Origin: Reticulitermes speratus
Lineage: Eukaryota; Arthropoda; Insecta; Blattodea; Rhinotermitidae
DNA: 64,000 nt
Assembly (NCBI GenBank): GCA_021186555.1
Contig: JAJKFL010000006.1
Location: forward strand, 45,890,138-45,954,137
Direction of reading: 5' to 3'
Every line of letters starts with the position of its first letter. The first letter of the stretch is position 1. Below are positions 44,642 through 55,409 of the stretch, one piece after another. Position numbers and translations under genes: made by a program. The notes under the pieces were generated by a model that was not told where the DNA came from, did not search any database, and saw only the letters and a list, made by a program, of their open reading frames with translations.

Positions 44642-46488
44642 CAGTAGAACCTCGGTTATCCGAACTTCGCTTAACCGAAACTCGAGTTAACCGAAACGTC
44701 TGTCAGGCGCTGCGATCCCCAGAACTGCCCGCCGCGAGACGCCTCTGAGCCTCTCCCCGTCAGTTTGCTGTCAAAAGTTGATATGTGCTGACTGTACCTG
44801 TAAATATCGTACAGTTTGTTGTGTAAAGTTGACTGTGCTGACTGTACCTGTAAATATCGTACAGTTTGTTGTCAAAAGTTGACATGTGCGGACTGTATCT
44901 GTAAATATCGTACAGTTTGTTGTCAAAAGTTGACATGTGCGGACTGTATCTGTAAATATCGTACAGTTTGTTGTCAAAAGTTGACATGTGCGGACTGTAT
45001 CTGTAAATATCGTACAGTTTGTTGTCAAAAGTTGACATGTGCGGACTGTACCTGTAAATATCGTACAGTTTGTTGTCAAAGTTGACATGTGCGGACTGTA
45101 TCTGTAAATATCGTACAGTTTGTTGTCAAAAGTTGACATGTGCGGACTGTATCTGTAAATATCGTACATTTTGTTGTGTAAAGTTGACTGTGCGGACTGT
45201 ACCTGTAAATATCGTACAGTTTGTTGTGTAAAGTTGACTGTGCTGACTGTACCTGTAAATATCGTACAGTTTGTTGTGTAAAGTTGACTGTGCTGACTGT
45301 ACCTGTAAATATCGTACAGTTTGTTGTGTAAAGTTGACTGTGCTGACTGTACCTGTAAATATCGTACAGTTTGTTGTGTAAAGTTGACTGTGCTGACTGT
45401 ACCTGTAAATATCGTACAGTTTGTTGTGTAAAGTTTACTGTGCTGACTGTACCTGTAAATATCGTACAGTTTGTTGTGTAAAGTTGACTGTGCGGACTGT
45501 ACTGTAAATATCGTACAGTTTGTTGTGTAAAGTTTACTGTGCTGACTGTACCTGTAAATATCGTACAGTTTGTTGTGTAAAGTTGACTGTGCTGACTGTA
45601 CCTGTAAATATCGTACAGTTTGTTGTGTAAAGTTGACTGTGCTGACTGTACCTGTAAATATCGTACAGTTTGTTGTGTAAAGTTGACTGTGCGGACTGTA
45701 CTGTAAATATCGTACAGTTTGTTGTGTAAAGTTTACTGTGCTGACTGTACCTGTAAATATCGTACAGTTTGTTGTGTAAAGTTGACTGTGCTGACTGTAC
45801 CTGTAAATATCGTACAGTTTGTTGTGTAAAGTTTACTGTGCTGACTGTACCTGTAAATATCGTACAGTTTGTTGTGTAAAGTTGACTGTGCTGACTGTAC
45901 CTGTAAATATCGTACAGTTTGTTGTGTAAAGTTGACTGTGCTGACTGTACCTGTAAATATCGTACAGTTTGTTGTGTAAAGTTGACTGTGCGGACTGTAC
46001 TGTAAATATCGTACAGTTTGTTGTGTAAAGTTTACTGTGCTGACTGTACCTGTAAATATCGTACAGTTTGTTGTGTAAAGTTGACTGTGCTGACTGTACC
46101 TGTAAATATCGTACAGTTTGTTGTGTAAAGTTTACTGTGCTGACTGTACCTGTAAATATCGTACAGTTTGTTGTGTAAAGTTGACTGTGCTGACTGTACC
46201 TGTAAATATCGTACAGTTTGTTGTGTAAAGTTGACTGTGCTGACTGTACCTGTAAATATCGTACAGTTTGTTGTGCCGTAAATGTTATTAACATAAGACG
46301 TGTTTGTGAACATATGTTATATGTTGGACTACTGCCACCGGGTGAAAACCCAATTGCAGTGAATAATAATAATAATAATAATTTATATTGCACCTTATCA
46401 CGTCAAGCCGAATTTCCGAATTATCCGAAATTTTGTTTAACCGAAATCGGGTCCGCCCACTTTATTTCGGATAATCGAGGTTCTACTG
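44642..46488. mobile_element. Tigger/pogo-like non-autonomous element with TA target site
   Basis: Terminal inverted repeats CAGTAGAACCTCGGTTATCC and its counterpart GGATAATCGAGGTTCTACTG, with TA on both sides (44640-44641 and 46489-46490). This terminus is characteristic of the pogo/Tigger branch of Tc1/mariner transposons. Further TTAACCGAAA-type subterminal repeats are present at both ends. The interior is a 50/51-bp tandem array plus an (AAT)n run at about 46364-46382. No transposase. Confidence 0.9.
44768..46275. repeat. 50/51-bp tandem array inside the Tigger-like element
   Basis: Two subtypes: GTTGTCAAAAGTTGACATGT + GCGGACTGTATCTGTAAATA + TCGTACAGTTT (51 bp) at 44.87-45.16 kb, and GTTGTGTAAAGTTGACTGTG + CTGACTGTACCTG... 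(50 bp; 49 bp in CGGACTGTACTG copies) elsewhere. From about 45.4 kb a six-unit higher-order block of about 299 bp, marked by TTTACTG and 49-bp units, recurs. Confidence 0.94.
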
Positions 46489-46532
46489 TACTTCGGTTTT
46501 CCTCTGTCACTAACATTCCACCAATGCTCCAT
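46489..46532 (+). repeat. Right part of ancestral dispersed repeat
   Basis: TACTTCGGTTTTCCTCTGTC + ACTAACATTCCACCAATGCT + CCAT aligns with the 91-bp unit from GTACTTCAGTTTCCCC to ATGCTCCAT. It is present once only, so this is an unexpanded copy. Confidence 0.85.
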
Positions 46533-47370
46533 GCAGGCAAAGATTAGAATTATTATTCAACTTCTGCTGACCTGGAGAGGGACCGTTCTGGCTTTGTGAA
46601 GTTTCCTACAACCGGTGAATTAACACAACGAACTGCCTGTTGAAGTCTCAGTGACTTGCATCAAGGTGCTGCATTCTAGGCTGCTGACATTGCCGTTTGG
46701 AACCAAACTGAGGCGATTATGCTGTGATATTTTGAATGCAACGTGTTTGTTATCAGACTTGATGTTAAAAGATGAATTTAAGCTTGCATTCAAACGAGGC
46801 ACTTTGCAGTAACTTGTATAAATGTCTTTCTAAACAGAAATTTCGTGTCTGTTGCTGAAATCTGCTGTTTTAAGCAGACACCAGATTACTTGCTAAGTCA
46901 GATCCCTAACACTCTACATAGCTGCAGTCGGCACGGCGTGGCCGCTGCTAAGCTCACATCGGAACGGCCAGGCAGTGTTATACCTGTTTTAAAAACATTT
47001 ACTGTGTTGGGAGCACATTCATAGCTTCAGTCACTGTGGACGTTTTTGAAACTGTTGTAATACGGTGGGTGGTGCCTTCGTGATGCTTTACCTCTTACCA
47101 CCTCGCCCATTCACCCCGCGCAGACAACGGTAAGTAATCTGGATATTACTGTGCATAAAAGCTTATTTGGAATCTAATTTTTCAGCCAGATTCCTCACTG
47201 ACGAAGCTAAATGTTTTACAGACTTGGAGCGGCTAACATAAGGAATGGTAAAGCCAGCCTGCCCTTTGACTGACCGCAGGAAGCAGCGCGTATGACTGGG
47301 CTCAGGGAACGCGGCGGTAAGTTGTGTTGTTATTACTTTCTTGGTTTACATGTGTTTCTGTTTACCTTAA
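46533..47370. other. Unassigned DNA
   Basis: Nothing recognised. Confidence 0.4.
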
Positions 47371-47420
47371 ATGAGGCGGCCTAGGCCCCCAAGGGGCTGT
47401 CGAGCTATTGGAAAAAATAG
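47371..47420 (+). mobile_element. SINE family 2 3' domain only
   Basis: ATGAGGCGGCCTAGGCCCCC + AAGGGGCTGTCGAGCTATTGG followed by a short A-rich tail. The tRNA head is absent, so this is a strongly 5'-truncated copy. Confidence 0.8.
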
Positions 47421-47684
47421 TGTACTTGACACCTTTACCTGCAAATGTTTGTGATCTACAGGCAAGAATTACACTTACACTGCAGATGTCGCAGCTTGAC
47501 ATTTATCTGAAGTCACGTCGACACGTAAGTCTGATGTATTAGACAGAACGTTACGTGTTTGCCACATTATACGTGCTTGACGTCTACCTGATACGTGCTG
47601 ATAAATGTATATAGCGTCTGATATTTATAAAACTAATTTGGTACATTCCGTAGTAACTGGTAAACTTTGTGGTTTCACAAAATG
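47421..47684. other. Unassigned DNA
   Basis: Nothing recognised. Confidence 0.4.
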
Positions 47685-47788
47685 GGATATTCGTAACTGG
47701 CTGGGTAGCTAGTAGCTTTACAAGAAGGATTTTACTGCGTGGAATTGGTTGGTTGGTTGGTTGTTTAGTTAGTTAGTTGGTTAGTCAG
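47685..47788 (+). mobile_element. Decayed LINE 3' UTR with TTGG/TTAG tail
   Basis: ATTCGTAACTGGCTGGGTAG, TAGCTTTACAAGAAGGATTT, TACTGCGTGGAATTGGTTGG follow the order of the LINE 3' UTR (TTCTTGACTAGCTGACG..., TAGCTTCTCAAGAAGGACT, CTACATGGAGTTAG). The tail has become mixed TTGG and TTAG. Confidence 0.7.
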
Positions 47789-48448
47789 ATAATGAAGTCC
47801 GGCCATCATGGTTGTAGCTAAATACAAACTATGTCTGTGGTATTTCGTCTTTACGGTACAATAAAATGTGTTAGTCAAACAGTGCAAATTGGGCCTTAAT
47901 AGAAAGGAGCCAATTGACATGTGGCAAAGTTCAGGTACTTCGCAATTACAGCAACAAATTGCAAAATGTACAAAAATGAATTGCAAACAGATTGTATTCG
48001 AGGACCGCTTGCTTTAATTCAGGATGGGACATTATACCTGTGAGAGTATCGATCGTGCTGTGCTGCTACTGAACAATACCTGTTTGTTATACAGGGTGTT
48101 CTCTTTATCACCTCCGTGGGCACGGCAGCTGGCACGCGATACACCGACGGATGCGGGATTCCTGTGGGATACAGCTGTCTTCATCGGGAAAGTAGTGAAA
48201 TTGATACTCTGGGCGTTCATTTGAAAGCTAGTGTCCGATATAAATTTTCAATGTACATTCGGTTTCGTATTTAACACTACGGCTACATGTTTAGACCTGT
48301 TTATTGGGCCACTCTGAGGCCCGGTCTAGATCGAAAATGTTAAGTATAGTTACAGAGTGCAATGCAAAATACAGTGTGTATGTTTTATGAGATTCAAAAG
48401 AGACAGTAAATGTGCAGTACTTGTTTTGTAAAGACCAGTTGTAGGCGT
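47789..48448. other. Unassigned DNA
   Basis: TATACAGGGTGTTCTCTTTA near 48090 resembles a mariner-type terminus, but no partner end was found. A decayed hammerhead-like string (CTACATGTTTAGACC...CTCTGAGG) is at about 48281-48320. No gene. Confidence 0.35.
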
Positions 48449-49930
48449 TCTGTAGTCTGTCTTACGACAGGTCCGTGGCCTCTTCATTCTGTAGTCTGTC
48501 TTACGACAGGTCCGTGGCCTCTTCATTCTGTAGTCTGTCTTACGACAGGTCCGTAGCCTCTTCATTCTGTAGTCTGTCTTACGACAGGTCCGTAGCCTCT
48601 TCATTCTGTAGTCTGTCTTACGACAGGTCCGTAGCCTCTTCATTCCGTAGTCTGTCTTACGACAGGTCCGTAGCCTCTTCATTCTGTAGTCTGTCTTACG
48701 ACAGGTCCGTAGCCTCTTCATTCTGTAGTCTGTCTTACGACAGGTCCGTAGCCTCTTCATTCTGTAGTCTGTCTTACGACAGGTCCGTAGCCTCTTCATT
48801 CTGTACTCTGTCTTACGACAGGTCCGTAGCCTCTTCATTCTGTAGTCTGTCTTACGACTGGCCCGTAGCCTCTTCATTCTGTAGTCTGTCTTACGACAGG
48901 TCCGTAGCCTCTTCATTCTGTAGTCTGTCTTACGACAGGTCCGTAGCCTCTTCATTCTGTAGCCTGTCATACGACAGGTCCGTAGCCTCTTCCTTCTGTA
49001 GTCTGTCTTACGACAGGTCCATAGCCTTTTCATTCTGCAGTCTGTCTTACGACAGGTCCGTAGCCTTTTCATTCTGCAGTCTGTCTTACGACAGGTCCGT
49101 AGCCTCTTCCTTCTGTAGTCTGTCTTACGACAGGTCCATAGCCTTTCATTCTGCAGTCTGTCTTACGGCAGGTCCGTAGCCTCTTCATTCTGTAGTCTGT
49201 CTTACGACAGGTCCGTAGCCTCTTCATTCTGTAGTCTGTCTTACGACAGGTCCGTAGCCTCTTCATTCTGTAGTCTGTCTTACGACAGGTCCGTAGCCTC
49301 TTCATTCTGTAGTCTGTCTTACGACAGGTCCGTAGCCTTTTCATTCTTTAGTCTGTCTTACGACAGGTCCGTAGCCCTTCATTCTGTAGTCTGTCTTACG
49401 ACAGGTCCGTAGCCTCTTTCATTCTGTAGTCTGTCTTACGACAGGTCCGTAGCCTCTTCATTCTGTATCTGTCTTACGACAGGTCCGTAGCCTCTTCATT
49501 CTGTAGTCTGTCTTACGACTGGCCGTAGCCTCTTCATTCTGTAGTCTGTCTTACGACAGGTCCGTAGCCTCTTCATTCTGTAGTCTGTCTTACGACAGGT
49601 CCGTAGCCTCTTCATTCTGTAGCCTGTCTTACGACAGGTCCGTAGCCTCTTCATTCTGTAGTCTGTCTTACGACAGGTCCGTAGCCTTTCATTCTGTAGT
49701 CTGTCTTACGACAGGTCCGTAGCCTCTTCATTCTGTAGTCTGTCTTACGACAGGTCCGTAGCCTCTTCATTCTGTAGTCTGTCTTACGACAGGTCCGTAG
49801 CCTCTTCATTCTGTAGTCTGTCTTACGACACGTCCGTAGCCCCTCATTCTGTAGTCTGTCTTACGACAGGTCCGTAGCCTTTTCATTCTGTAGTCTGCCT
49901 TACGACAGGTCCGTAGCCTCTTCATACTGT
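48449..49930 (-). repeat. 39-bp LINE-end tandem array, inverted copy
   Basis: About 38 copies of the complement of GAAGAGGCTACGGACCTGTC + GTAAGACAGACTACAGAAT. Most units have CTACAG where the 4.5 kb array has CTGCAG, so the two arrays are separate expansions or have been homogenised separately. No LINE body flanks it. Units with CTTTTCATTCTGCAG (about 49030-49160) form a local subtype. Confidence 0.94.
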
Positions 49931-51200
49931 TCCCCGCTGCGACTAGTCGTCCTCTTTCATTTCGTATCTGTCTTTCCTAGGTCCCGTAGCTCTTCTTCTT
50001 CGTCTCCGTCATTACACTGTCCGTACCCTTTTCTTCAATTCTGTTTCAGAAGGCGTTTCTACGCAAGATGTGCCCAGTTAGCCTCTTCTTTTTATCTTCT
50101 TACGACTAGTCCGTCCTCTTCATCTGCTTGTCTTACACAGTCCGTACCTCTTCATCGTATCGTCCTACTGATCTGCTCCAGCTTCTCCAGCCACTTCAAA
50201 ACTTCCATGTACTTCTGATCCACTTACGACAGTGTACACTACCATAATTAATAATCTAAGTAAGTGGGTCGTTTGATCTGTTACACAGGTCGTAACCCTC
50301 CTTCAGTTGTACAACCAGTCATGTTATGTCTGTACAGTCGATAGCCTGTTATTTGTAGTCGTCCTACACATCGTCCGTAGCCGCTTCATTCCGTCTTCTT
50401 ACGAACAGGTCCGTTAGGTCCTATAATTCGTAGTTGTCTAGATCCCACCACTTTCATTCTGTACGCGCTTACACAGGTCCGTAGACCCGTTCATTCTGTG
50501 TACTGAATTACGACTGGTCGTTCGAGCCTCTATCATTCTGTACGCGTTTAACGAACTCCGTACCTCTTATTCAATCGTATGTCTGTTACAGTGTATAATC
50601 CTTTTCATTCTGATCCTGTCTAATACAGGTCCGTAGCCCTTCAATCTGTAGTCTCGTCTATACAAGGTCCGTATGTTTCATATATGCAGTCTGTTTTTCG
50701 AGTCCGACAACTCTAATCATCTGTAGCGCTTACACACTCCGTCCTCAAGTTCATTCAAGCAGTCATAGTTTACAGTGTACCTCTTATTTGAGTCGTCCTT
50801 AGACAGTCCGTACGCGCTTAATCCATTCCGTCGTCGTTATACGACAGGTCCGTAGCTTCAGTCAATACCCTGCAGTGTGTCATTACACACCTACCTATTA
50901 CATCTGTATCCTGCCGTAACACACGTCTCGTAGCAACTGTCATTAATGCTGTACGTGACTAACGCAGTTTGTTCTGAGGTCCACATCATATCATTAATCA
51001 TGTTCTACGCGGCCGTAACCTCACTCTCTGTTATCATCTGTCTTAAGACTGGTCCTAGTTTATTCGCTGTTTGTTCTGACGACATCCGTACCTTTATTCA
51101 GTGTACGCGCAGTTACACACTCCGTCTCGTTATCCATCTTAATGTTGTATCTGTCTTACGTGGTCCGTAGCCCACACTATACACTTAGTACTGTCTTACG
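49931..51200. other. Scrambled mosaic of 39-bp and 114-bp repeat units
   Basis: The text alternates every 10-30 bases between pieces of the 39-bp unit (GTCTTACGACAGGTCCGTAG) and the inverted 114-bp unit (CGCTGTTTGTTCTGAG, GTTACACACTCCGTCTC), with pervasive indels. It does not look like mutation of either unit. It may be an assembly or consensus artefact where two arrays were merged, or a true, very decayed junction. Confidence 0.7.
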
Positions 51201-51673
51201 CGCAGGTACCTACCTCCTTCCAAACAGTTCTCAAGTATGCGTCTAGTGCTAATCCTTTTCAATTACATACTCTCATTTCCTGTGTTCATACCGAGTAATG
51301 CTTCGTATTTCCTTCGGTACTTCCGTAATTCCTATCCTGCTTTAACTCTCTTCAATAATGTTTCAGAAGGCAGTGAACTTTATTTCCATTTCCCTTACTG
51401 TTGTCAGCATAAGTTCAGTGCTTACAAACTTACAAACGTCCTAAGTCCCAATTAATTGAAACTATAGAAGAACAAATATATGTTTGAAATATTTACACTC
51501 CAGCACCTTGCCACGTTTAGGACGGAGGCTGGAGACGTAAATTGTCATTTATATGGTCATTTAATGTTCTTAACACTTCGCTTTTTCACATATTGTAGGA
51601 TATTGGCTTTTAAGCAAATATTGGTACTGGCGTCATGTTTCAGACGAACAATTTCATGAGCATTGAAGTGTTC
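51201..51673. other. Unassigned DNA
   Basis: No gene or repeat recognised. Confidence 0.4.
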
Positions 51674-51721
51674 TACAGGGTGTTCCACTTAACACCTTCC
51701 CGTTTTAAGTGGAACACTGTA
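51674..51721. mobile_element. Tiny mariner-type hairpin element
   Basis: TACAGGGTGTTCCACTTAA, 12-nt loop, TTAAGTGGAACACTGTA. The TA-ACAGGGTGTTCC end is typical of mariner-like elements; the whole is only 48 bp. Confidence 0.75.
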
Positions 51722-52713
51722 TTATGGCGTTGTGTCTTTTGGTGACTGGGTCTCTACTCTTCGAAGGAACCTTGTGCGTCCATGTCAGGTGATCGGACAG
51801 TCCAAGAAGGAACCTAAAAGATATTACGTTTGAAAATTATATCAGACCGTATTTGAACGAAGTTCGCCGAAATCACGCCTTGCACGCAAGTTTCCACTCT
51901 TTTTTTCGTGCGTTCTCCGGTGCCAATAGTCTCTTCTCTGTAAGAAAGAGACGCAACGTGCCTCGCACAAGGGTTCCTCGAAGAAAAACCCCCCCACCGC
52001 ACCCCACCGCACCCCACCCCACCAGCACCCTTGCTGTCACTGAGATTGCCACCTTCGCGATACATTCTGATATAACAGAGCGGTACTAAGCTGGTCTCAG
52101 GAGCAGCACAAGTAATGCTATAAATTCCAAACTCCCCCCCTAAATCATACCACCTGTGTAAATTATGTAAAGAAGACGTTATGTTATTTGAGTTAATGTA
52201 CTATAGGGGCTATATCTGTAAGGAGACGTCACGAACGTGAAGTTATGGCTCTTATGTTGGTATCTCTGCAGACAAGGGACATATTTTCTGAACGGTTGCA
52301 GGAAGTGTAATGTGATGTAAGCCACCTGAGACTTTGGATCCTCCAACAGAACGTAATCGGTAGCTCTCCTGTTTTTTTTGTGCCTGCCAAACTTTGTAAT
52401 CCTGTTTATTTTAAATAATCTTGTGATGCGTTTCTTTTAGTTCTGAATTTGTGATAGAAAACTTTGAGATCAGCTTATACAGAGGTTAAAGGAAGTACTT
52501 ATAAGAGAGAGAGAGAGATATTATTGAAATGCTGTTTGTCCTGTTTCTGTTAATCCGAACAGGACTGAAATATTCTCACCTGGCTTACAGAAGCTCAATG
52601 TATTGGGAAACTGGAGATTACTTCAATAGGAGGAATGTTAAAAGAATACGATTCATTCGGTTATTGAATTTGAAGGTGATGTCGTAACAGCTTCATAGCT
52701 GATTATTGCACTG

Positions 52714-52747
<34 letters not shown>

Positions 52748-52935
52748 TAACACACTCTCAAAGAGCATTAACGCGTTTATCCCTTTGTACGAGTTTAAAA
52801 ATTCCGTGGCAGTAGAAATCGGGCCCCTTTATTCTCACCCATTCACGAACAGCCATTTCCACTTCCTTACGTCTGTGGTATCTGCCAACATTGAACGTGT
52901 TCATAGTCACGGACATTATATTGAGCAGCAATGTT
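51722..52935. other. Unassigned DNA with microsatellites
   Basis: C-rich CCCCACCGCA repeats at about 51965-52025, (GA)n at about 52505-52518, (ATT)n at about 52720-52746. Overlapping frames at 51814-52089 have no domain features. Confidence 0.4.
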
Positions 52936-52950
52936 ACTGGAGTTGAATAA

Positions 52951-53331
52951 TAGTAATTCTTGGCTCAACAGCCCTATATGGGCCTGGGCCTCCTCTTGTC
53001 GAGGTTACTAAGTCATGCGCATTCATGGCAGCTGGTGACCGGCCAGCTAGCCGCGCTTTAGTGTTCTATCGATCCTGATGTGCACGCCAGAGCCATCTGG
53101 CAGGCAGTCAGGAGACTTGGATGAGAAATGGAGGCAATTTGGCTTACGCAACATTTTTATTCATGCCCGTAAGGTTCTTTTACATGCCGTAAATCTACGA
53201 CATGGGACCGACGGCTTTACTTCCCCTCCGGATTTTTATCACCCTTAAAAATCCATCGACCTCGGTCGGGATCGAACCCGCGAACCTTGGGTCCAGTGGC
53301 GAGCACGCTAACCACTAGTCCACCGAGGTCG
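52951..53331 (-). mobile_element. tRNA-derived SINE (family 3), complete with target-site duplication
   Basis: Bounded by a perfect 15-bp duplication, ACTGGAGTTGAATAA (52936-52950 and 53332-53346). The head (53258-53330) folds like a tRNA. The body has GGTGATAAAAATCCGGAGGG on the minus strand. The 3' domain is the complement of CAGCCCTATATGGGCCTGGG + CCTCCTCTTGTCGAGG, which corresponds to the GAGG-GGCC-AGGCCC-GGGCTGT-GAGCCA domain of SINE family 2. The perfect duplication implies a fairly recent insertion. Confidence 0.93.
53258..53330 (-). other. tRNA-like head of SINE family 3
   Basis: 73 nt. Acceptor stem ACCTCGG/CCGAGGT, 7 of 7 paired; A-box region TGGACTAGTGGTTAGCG; B-box and T arm CGGGTTCGATCCCG. 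The anticodon stem is poorly formed, so I read it as a SINE pol III promoter head and not a working tRNA gene. Confidence 0.85.
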
Positions 53332-53425
53332 ACTGGAGTTGAATAAACGAGTTAATTTTAACATTGTAAAGGCATGTTTAATTCTTACAACCTGGGGAAG
53401 GCTACTTGTGGAACGTATGTCACGT

Positions 53426-53940
53426 GATCTGCGTCCTTCTAGGATATTACGCAGCGTAGAGTGGTAATTCTGTACCGAAGTTTCGGGACAAATTATCGGT
53501 CCCATCTGAAAGTGTCAAGAATTCAAGAGTAATTCTATACCGACGTTTCGAGACAACCTAACGGTCCCATCTTCAAGGTTCAATATTTCAAGAGTAATTC
53601 TATACCGACGTTTCTAGGCAACCTAACGGTCCCATCTTCAAGGGTCAATAATTCAAGAGATTCTCTACGGACGTTTCGAGACAACCTAACGGTCCCATGT
53701 TCAAGGTTCAATAATTCAAGAGTAAGTCTATACCGACGTTTCGAGGCAACCTAAAGGCCCCATATTTAAGGGTCAAGAAGTCAATATGCCTTCAAGGGTC
53801 GAGAAGTCAAGAAGACTTTTTCACACTTGAAGATGGGACGGATAGGTTGTCTCGAAACGTCGGTACATAATTACCACTGTAAGCTGCGTAATATCCGTGA
53901 AGAGCGCAGATCTCTGCATCGCGGCGGAAGCCTGCAGTCA
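53426..53940. mobile_element. Long inverted-repeat (foldback) element, copy 3
   Basis: Left arm GATCTGCGTCCTTCTAGGAT...GAAGTTTCGGGACA; right arm inverse at about 53835-53915, then GCGGCGGAAGCCTGCAGTCA. Interior 53515-53770: four units of about 62 bp, each with CCGACGTTTCGAGACAACCT + AACGGTCCCATCTTCAAGG, that is, tandem copies of the arm's own inner edge. Confidence 0.85.
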
Positions 53941-54023
53941 CGCATATCTGTCACGTGTTGACTGAAGTTGTTCGTGGTGACACAAGTAAGGCAGTAAAGT
54001 GTTGAAATGTGTTAGACCGGGCG

Positions 54024-54258
54024 TTGACCTTTTAAAGCCGAGTGGTTACTATATGTACCACCATGTTTAACATTCAACAATTCTACATTCTGCCCACACT
54101 GTATTTATGTCTACTGTATTTATATTACAGCAAACAGCGACTTTTGCCTTATGTAACATAAATTGATTTGTTTTTTAACCGAGATGAAAAGTGTTTACTG
54201 CGCGGTACGAACTGGGTCTTTATATGAAACAGTTTACGCTTCGTCTTTAAAGGGTTAA
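54024..54258 (+). mobile_element. Minimal piggyBac-like MITE (unexpanded copy)
   Basis: Left end TTGACCTTTTAAAG and right end CTTTAAAGGGTTAA are inverted repeats (12 of 14). Between them lie the CCAGTGG/CGAGTGG leader, one diverged 114-bp unit (ACAGCAAACAGCGAC ... GTGTTTACTGCGCGGTACGA) and about 40 bp of right end. TTAA at the outer edge fits piggyBac target-site preference. This 235-bp copy defines both ends of the family. Confidence 0.8.
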
Positions 54259-54500
54259 ACTCTCCGCACTGGGCTGTGCATTGCAGACACCGCGTGTCAC
54301 GCAATAAAGTGCGTAAACTTGTGCTGCACTAATTAGCCTGCGTGTGGCCGAACGTTTCTTTATAAACCAATAGTCGATTAGCTTGTCAAACCAATCCCCC
54401 ACCCCTCTGTTTGCTGCCAAAATTTAATGCAGTATTTGGAAGAATGTATTTTGTTTCTGTTTATAGAATGAATCGTATTGATGTGAGTTTTGTGGGTGGT

Positions 54501-55288
54501 TATGTCTTCTGATATGTCACATTATGTCTTCTGATATGTCACATTATGTCTTCTGATATGTTACATTATGTCTTCTGATATGTCACATTATGTCTTCTGA
54601 TATGTCACATTGTCTTCTGATATGTCACATTATGTCTTCTGATATGTCACATTATGTCTTCTGATATGTCACATTATGTCTTCTGATATGTCACATTATG
54701 TCTTCTGATATGTCACATTATGTCGTCTGATATGTCACATTATGTCTTCTGATATGTCACATTATGTCTTCTGATATGTTACATTATGTCTTCTGATATG
54801 TCACATTATGTCTTCTGATATGTCACATTATGTCTTCTGATATGTCACATTGTCTTCTGATATGTCACATTATGTCTTCTGATATGTCACATTATGTCTT
54901 CTGATATGTCACATTATGTCTTCTGATATGTCACATTATGTCGTCTGATATGTCACATTATGTCTTCTGATATGTCACATTATGTCTTCTGATATGTCAC
55001 ATTATGTCTTCTGATATGTCACATTATGTCTTCTGATATGTCACATTATGTCTTCTGATATGTCACATTGTCTTCTGATATGTCACATTATGTCTTCTGA
55101 TATGTCACATTATGTCTTCTGATATGTCACATTATGTCTTCTGATATGTCACATTATGTCTTCTGATATGTCACATTATGTCTTCTGATATGCCACATTA
55201 TGTCTTCTGATATGTCACATTATGTCTTCTGATATGTCACATTATGTCTTCTGATATGTCACATTATGTCTTCTGATATGCCACATTA
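54501..55288. repeat. 22-bp tandem repeat, about 36 copies
   Basis: Unit TATGTCTTCTGATATGTCAC + AT. Rare variants (TGTTAC, CATTGTC without TA, GTCGTCTG) recur in the same order about 218-240 bp apart, indicating duplication of blocks of about ten units. Confidence 0.95.
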
Positions 55289-55409
55289 CCTCGCTAGGTT
55301 AGTGTTTGCCGACTTTGCATTCGAAACGTCGGAAAACATTAACTCAGAGATGCAACGTCACATCTCAGCAAACCTGAAACGTTTGATTTGTCTAGCTCAT
55401 TACATTTGT

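Noticed and set aside
53258-53330. Functional tRNA gene
   Set aside because: The acceptor and T arms are good, but the anticodon stem is poor, and it is the 5' head of a SINE bounded by a 15-bp target-site duplication.
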